Shown here: positions 6,158-8,508 of the stretch, piece after piece
Position numbering within the stretch: position 1 is the first letter of the stretch
How the letters are laid out: every line of letters begins with the position of its first letter
Source: Cyclobacteriaceae bacterium
GTDB taxonomy: Bacteria > Bacteroidota > Bacteroidia > Cytophagales > Cyclobacteriaceae
Direction of reading: 5' to 3'
Length of the DNA: 8,508 bases
NCBI GenBank assembly: GCA_025455225.1
Contig: JALOMY010000111.1
Coordinates: forward strand, 1 to 8,508
The notes under the pieces: model-generated
Databases searched by the model: none
What the model saw: the letters and a program-made list of their open reading frames with translations, nothing else
What the model was told of the DNA's origin: nothing
Position numbers and translations under genes: made by a program

Positions 6158-6997
6158 TTATTTCTTTAGTGAATACGTCCAGATCGGGCACTCGGTATGA
6201 TTCACTACGTCTTCAGCCACACTGCCGCTCAGCAGGTGCGCAACACCTTTGCGGCCATGCGTTCCCATTACGATCATATCGGCTTCCACTTCTTTTGTGA
6301 AACTGATTACACCGGCTTCTTCATACGGATCGTTATACACATTTACGGTATAGTCCTTAAACATGAATCGTTTAGCAAATGCATTCAGCCGCTTCATCGT
6401 AATGGAGTCGCGTGTAAAATTCGTAGGTGTATTGATCCAAACAATATGAAGTTTCGCCTTGAAGAAATTCTGTAGTTCCTTCACTTTCATGACCAGATTT
6501 TCCTGTTTCTCCGTATCAAGTGTATTGGGAAATACGATGCTCTTGATGGATGATCCCTTAACATATTTCTTTATGGCAATTACCGGAACCGGTGAATTGC
6601 GCACCATCTTTTCAGCATTGGAGCCTATCAGAATTTCACGAACACCACTGGCACCTTTTGTTCCCATAATTACCAGGTCGATACCATTGTCTTCAATGTA
6701 ATCGTACAACATGCGGTAAACCGGGCCAAAGATTACTTTGCTGGTAACTTTTTTCACGTTGGGTGCATGCTTTGTAATCAGCCTGGTGAAATGTTTTTCA
6801 GCCTTTTCGCGCAATTCCTTGAAGAGCGCCTCTTCATAGGCCATTACCGGCATTAAAACTGAATCGTGGAGAACAGGAACTTCAACTACGTTGATCAGGT
6901 GAATTTCACCCTTGCTTTGTTCAGCGATATCGGCAGCGAACCGGAATGCATTAATAGCTTGTTCCGAAAAATCGCAGGGCACTAAGATTTTTTTCAT
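6158..6997 (-). CDS. Tandem-domain universal stress protein (UspA family)
   Basis: The 279-residue cytoplasmic protein consists of two Usp domains. Domain 1 (about 1-143) begins KKILVPCDFSEQA and carries the ATP-binding loop GTKGASG (112-118) with the GSN continuation (125-127). Domain 2 (about 151-276) has GTHGRKG (245-251) and GSV (258-260) and ends in the usual CPI strand. Both G-2x-G-9x-G-S type loops look intact, so nucleotide binding is likely; the second domain lacks the D-rich first strand of typical ATP binders (it starts KSIVFPNT). Usp proteins are often members of oxygen-limitation regulons, as in Pseudomonas (Anr) and Mycobacterium (DosR). That matches two FNR-like boxes 54 to 90 bp upstream of this start. 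The gene lies 110 bp ahead of ccoI and may share its transcript. Confidence 0.94.
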   Translation of the reverse strand: MKKILVPCDFSEQAINAFRFAADIAEQSKGEIHLINVVEVPVLHDSVLMPVMAYEEALFKELREKAEKHFTRLITKHAPNVKKVTSKVIFGPVYRMLYDYIEDNGIDLVIMGTKGASGVREILIGSNAEKMVRNSPVPVIAIKKYVKGSSIKSIVFPNTLDTEKQENLVMKVKELQNFFKAKLHIVWINTPTNFTRDSITMKRLNAFAKRFMFKDYTVNVYNDPYEEAGVISFTKEVEADMIVMGTHGRKGVAHLLSGSVAEDVVNHTECPIWTYSLKK

Positions 6998-7020
6998 GAC
7001 TTTCGGGGATTATGTCAGTA

Positions 7021-7028
7021 TAAAAATA
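7021..7028 (-). promoter_or_regulatory. Candidate -10/-7 element of the universal stress protein promoter
   Basis: Minus-strand TATTTTTA matches the Bacteroidota -7 consensus TAnnTTTG except for the last base. Its centre is 33 bp from the centre of the box at 7051-7064, as in the nos promoter, giving a predicted leader of about 20 bases. Bacteroidota sites of this kind are weak by sequence alone. Confidence 0.4.
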
Positions 7029-7050
7029 GAGTGCATTCATACTAATCCGG

Positions 7051-7064
7051 ATGATGGTAATCAT
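7051..7064 (-). promoter_or_regulatory. FNR/CRP-type box upstream of the universal stress protein gene
   Basis: ATGAT-GGTA-ATCAT has perfect 5-bp arms around a 4-bp centre, the same half-sites as the nos palindrome (ATGAT-TCGA-ATCAT at 3225-3238). The centre (7057.5) lies 33 bp upstream of the TATTTTTA element, which is the class II activator position. The shared half-sites and spacing in two separate gaps make chance less likely. Confidence 0.6.
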
Positions 7065-7071
7065 AGTTGAT

Positions 7072-7087
7072 CCTGATAAAAATCACT
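7072..7087 (-). promoter_or_regulatory. Second FNR-like box upstream of the universal stress protein gene
   Basis: The core TGAT-AAAA-ATCA (7074-7085) is centred 22 bp, about two helical turns, from the first box. The same 12-mer lies in the nos upstream region at 3371-3382. It overlaps one arm and the T-tract of the probable menA terminator, so part of its sequence may be conserved for termination instead. TTGAT-CCTG-ATAAA at 7067-7080 overlaps it as an alternative register. Confidence 0.45.
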
Positions 7088-7105
7088 TTTGCTTTCAAGT
7101 GATTT
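7076..7105 (-). terminator. Probable intrinsic terminator of menA
   Basis: On the minus strand AAATCACTT (7105-7097) and AAGTGATTT (7088-7080) form a 9-bp stem with an 8-base loop. The distal arm runs into five consecutive T (7082-7078), then ATC. It begins about 43 bases after the menA stop. The stem is AT-rich, so it may be leaky. It separates the DoxX-menA unit from the stress-protein gene. Confidence 0.6.
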
Positions 7106-7147
7106 GTTGAAAGGAAAGTATCCGGTAAGGGATTTATCTGAATATCC

Positions 7148-8044
7148 TTAGTTGAGCAGCTGCCCGAAACCAAAGAGCAGCACAAAAAGCAACGTGGACA
7201 ACGCCATTTGCTTGAGATAAGGATCCAGTTCGTGTTCTGTCTTACTTTGGACGGCAATTCCGTTCCGGATAAACAAGGGAACACTCAACAGGAAAATAAA
7301 TTGCCACGGTGAAGCATAGGCAATAAGGTTGTAAATGAAGGCACTGCTAATTCCGGCAACCAGTAAAAACCAGTGGTAGGCAACGGCCTTGTCCCTGCCA
7401 ATGCGAACGGGGATTGAAAATTTACCGGCTTTCCGATCCGATTCGATGTCGCGAATGTTGTTGATGTTCAATACTCCCATGGAAAAAAAGCCACAGCTCA
7501 GGGCAGGTAAGATCTGAAGCGGATTGACTTCTTGCGTGAACAAATAAACTGAGCCCATTACCCCCACAAGTCCAAAAAAGATAAGCACGGAAACATCGCC
7601 CAGGCCGATATACCCGTAGGGTTTTCTTCCAACCGTATAGGCAATTGCAGCTAAAATACTGAGAACACCCAATCCAAAGAAAAACAGAAAGGCATTCCAG
7701 TTCCATCCAAAGGCAACCCATAGCAACCCAATACCGCTAACCAGGCACAACACCACGAAGACCATCAAGGCCGTTCGCATTTGTTCAGGTGAAATGGCTC
7801 CCGACTGAACCGCCCGGCTGGGGCCTTTACGTCCGTCATGATCGGCTCCATGAATGGAATCCCCATAGTCGTTGGCCAGGTTTGAAAGAATTTGAAGAAA
7901 GATGGTGGTGAACGCACACAGCAGGAATATATCCCACCGGAATGCACCTTGCGATGCAGCTAAAAATCCACCCATACCAATACAGGCTAATGCGAGCGGA
8001 AGGGTTCGCAAGCGGAAAGCAGATATCCAGGTTTTGATTTCCAT
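7148..8044 (-). CDS. menA: 1,4-dihydroxy-2-naphthoate polyprenyltransferase MenA
   Basis: This integral membrane prenyltransferase of the UbiA family attaches the isoprenoid chain to 1,4-dihydroxy-2-naphthoate, giving demethylmenaquinone. I choose the ATG at 8044 (298 residues, beginning MEIKTWISAFRLRTLPLAL), which matches the usual MenA N-terminus. The upstream ATG at 8080 would overlap the preceding gene by 20 bases. The two Asp-rich motifs are visible: NLANDYGDSIHGADHDGRKG, with N58, D59 and D62, and NNIRDIESDRKAGK, with D199 and D203. Both are needed for Mg-diphosphate binding. About eight or nine hydrophobic helices surround them. The gene lies 16 bp behind the DoxX gene. Menaquinone is the electron source for the respiratory enzymes encoded downstream. 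Confidence 0.95.
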   Translation of the reverse strand: MEIKTWISAFRLRTLPLALACIGMGGFLAASQGAFRWDIFLLCAFTTIFLQILSNLANDYGDSIHGADHDGRKGPSRAVQSGAISPEQMRTALMVFVVLCLVSGIGLLWVAFGWNWNAFLFFFGLGVLSILAAIAYTVGRKPYGYIGLGDVSVLIFFGLVGVMGSVYLFTQEVNPLQILPALSCGFFSMGVLNINNIRDIESDRKAGKFSIPVRIGRDKAVAYHWFLLVAGISSAFIYNLIAYASPWQFIFLLSVPLFIRNGIAVQSKTEHELDPYLKQMALSTLLFVLLFGFGQLLN

Positions 8045-8060
8045 ACGCGTTGCAAAATAC

Positions 8061-8462
8061 TTATTTCCGGATGATCGCATCCATTGAATAGCGGCCAGGG
8101 CCGTTCAAAAAAATTACCACAAAGGGTATTAAAAATGAGAAAGCGTGTTCGCGTTCCATAAACGGCTGCCCTGTATGCCCGATTAAAATGGCCATTATCA
8201 TATTGATCATGGCTGGAACCAGGGCAATACGGGTGTAAAACCCGAGAATGATAAATACAGGACAAACCAACTCTGCAACAATGGTTAAAACAAGGGTGGC
8301 CACGCTACCGATGTGAAACGGATTGGGCCAGTACGATGACTTTTCTTCGAAGTTGATAAACTTATCCCACCCATAAACCATCAGGAACACAGAAAAAAGC
8401 CGGAGTAGTAGAACCCCGGCATCTATGGAAATCGGTTTTATGCTTAACAGTTTCCTAAGCAT
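8061..8462 (-). CDS. DoxX-family small integral membrane protein
   Basis: The 133-residue protein has four predicted helices (about 13-31, 51-74, 78-97 and 106-120). It shows DoxX-family features: an arginine in the first helix followed by a YGWDKF segment (30-35), an acidic residue in helix 2 (E64), and the closing motif NGPGRYSMDAII (120-131). DoxX proteins are poorly characterised membrane proteins; some are tied to thiosulfate-quinone oxidoreductase or to redox stress, but the exact role here cannot be read from sequence. It ends 16 bp before menA, so the two are probably cotranscribed. The start ATG at 8462 lies 6 bp after the stop of the upstream fragment, supporting a longer operon beyond the window. 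Confidence 0.88.
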   Translation of the reverse strand: MLRKLLSIKPISIDAGVLLLRLFSVFLMVYGWDKFINFEEKSSYWPNPFHIGSVATLVLTIVAELVCPVFIILGFYTRIALVPAMINMIMAILIGHTGQPFMEREHAFSFLIPFVVIFLNGPGRYSMDAIIRK

Positions 8463-8468
8463 ATAGGC

Positions 8469-8508
8469 TTACAGGATTTTATCCATGATTGGTTTTTCGT
8501 AGGCCTTC
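8469..8508 (-). CDS. C-terminal end of an unidentified upstream gene
   Basis: The minus strand reads KAYEKPIMDKIL followed by TAA (8471-8469), ending 6 bp before the DoxX start. Of the three frames this one looks most protein-like; one other frame stops sooner (EGLRKTNHG) and the third runs on into the DoxX gene out of frame. Twelve residues are too few to name a family. Its closeness to the DoxX start suggests an operon with DoxX and menA. Confidence 0.45.
   Translation of the reverse strand, partial: KAYEKPIMDKIL

Noticed and set aside
7422..7721. Minus-strand alternative frames inside menA and the DoxX gene
   Set aside because: Same-strand shifted frames overlapping genes with clear motifs; Trp/Cys/Ser-rich translation typical of a shadow frame.
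1..8508. Mobile elements, CRISPR arrays, tRNA or rRNA genes
   Set aside because: No transposase, integrase, repeat-spacer pattern or structural RNA signature was seen, and all genes are codirectional and intact.

Overview
The window looks like a chromosomal respiratory locus of a member of the Bacteroidota, probably Cytophagia-like (the phylum is inferred with fair confidence, the class is a guess). The pointers are a Sec-exported clade II type NosZ, lipoprotein signals on the exported proteins, an almost complete absence of Shine-Dalgarno sequences before the starts, AT-rich -7-like elements, and the CcoI-CcoS pair in the form seen in that phylum. I see no sign of mobile elements, tRNA or rRNA genes, or CRISPR.

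Every supported gene reads on the minus strand, so the gene order runs from high to low coordinates. From the right edge: the last 12 codons of an unidentified gene (8469-8508), a DoxX-family membrane protein (8061-8462), menA (7148-8044), a two-domain universal stress protein (6158-6997), ccoI encoding a copper P-type ATPase (3639-6047), ccoS (3444-3632), a monohaem cytochrome c lipoprotein (2689-3147), a FAS1/fasciclin lipoprotein (2127-2666) and nosZ, the nitrous oxide reductase (114-2093). A good Shine-Dalgarno at the left edge suggests another gene starts just outside, probably the next nos accessory gene.

The genes fit one theme: menaquinone-linked respiration at low oxygen. MenA makes the quinone. 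CcoI and CcoS mature the high-affinity cbb3 oxidase, with CcoI moving copper. The cytochrome c, FAS1 protein and NosZ form the terminal N2O-reducing unit outside the cytoplasmic membrane, and all three carry a lipobox-like cysteine. The cbb3 structural genes (ccoN, ccoO, ccoP) are absent; the nos transcription unit follows ccoS directly.

The most interesting part is regulatory. The 296-bp gap before the cytochrome gene (3148-3443) is packed with dyad symmetries: a perfect 18-bp palindrome with an FNR/CRP-type core, a 12-bp inverted repeat with a 31-bp spacer, and two further palindromes. The 150-bp gap before the stress-protein gene contains two boxes of the same type. In both gaps a box of the form ATGAT-N4-ATCAT lies 33-34 bp upstream of a TATnTT element, and a second box lies 22-23 bp further upstream. 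This suggests a shared low-oxygen or nitrogen-oxide regulon. In addition, one 12-mer, TGATAAAAATCA, occurs in both gaps.
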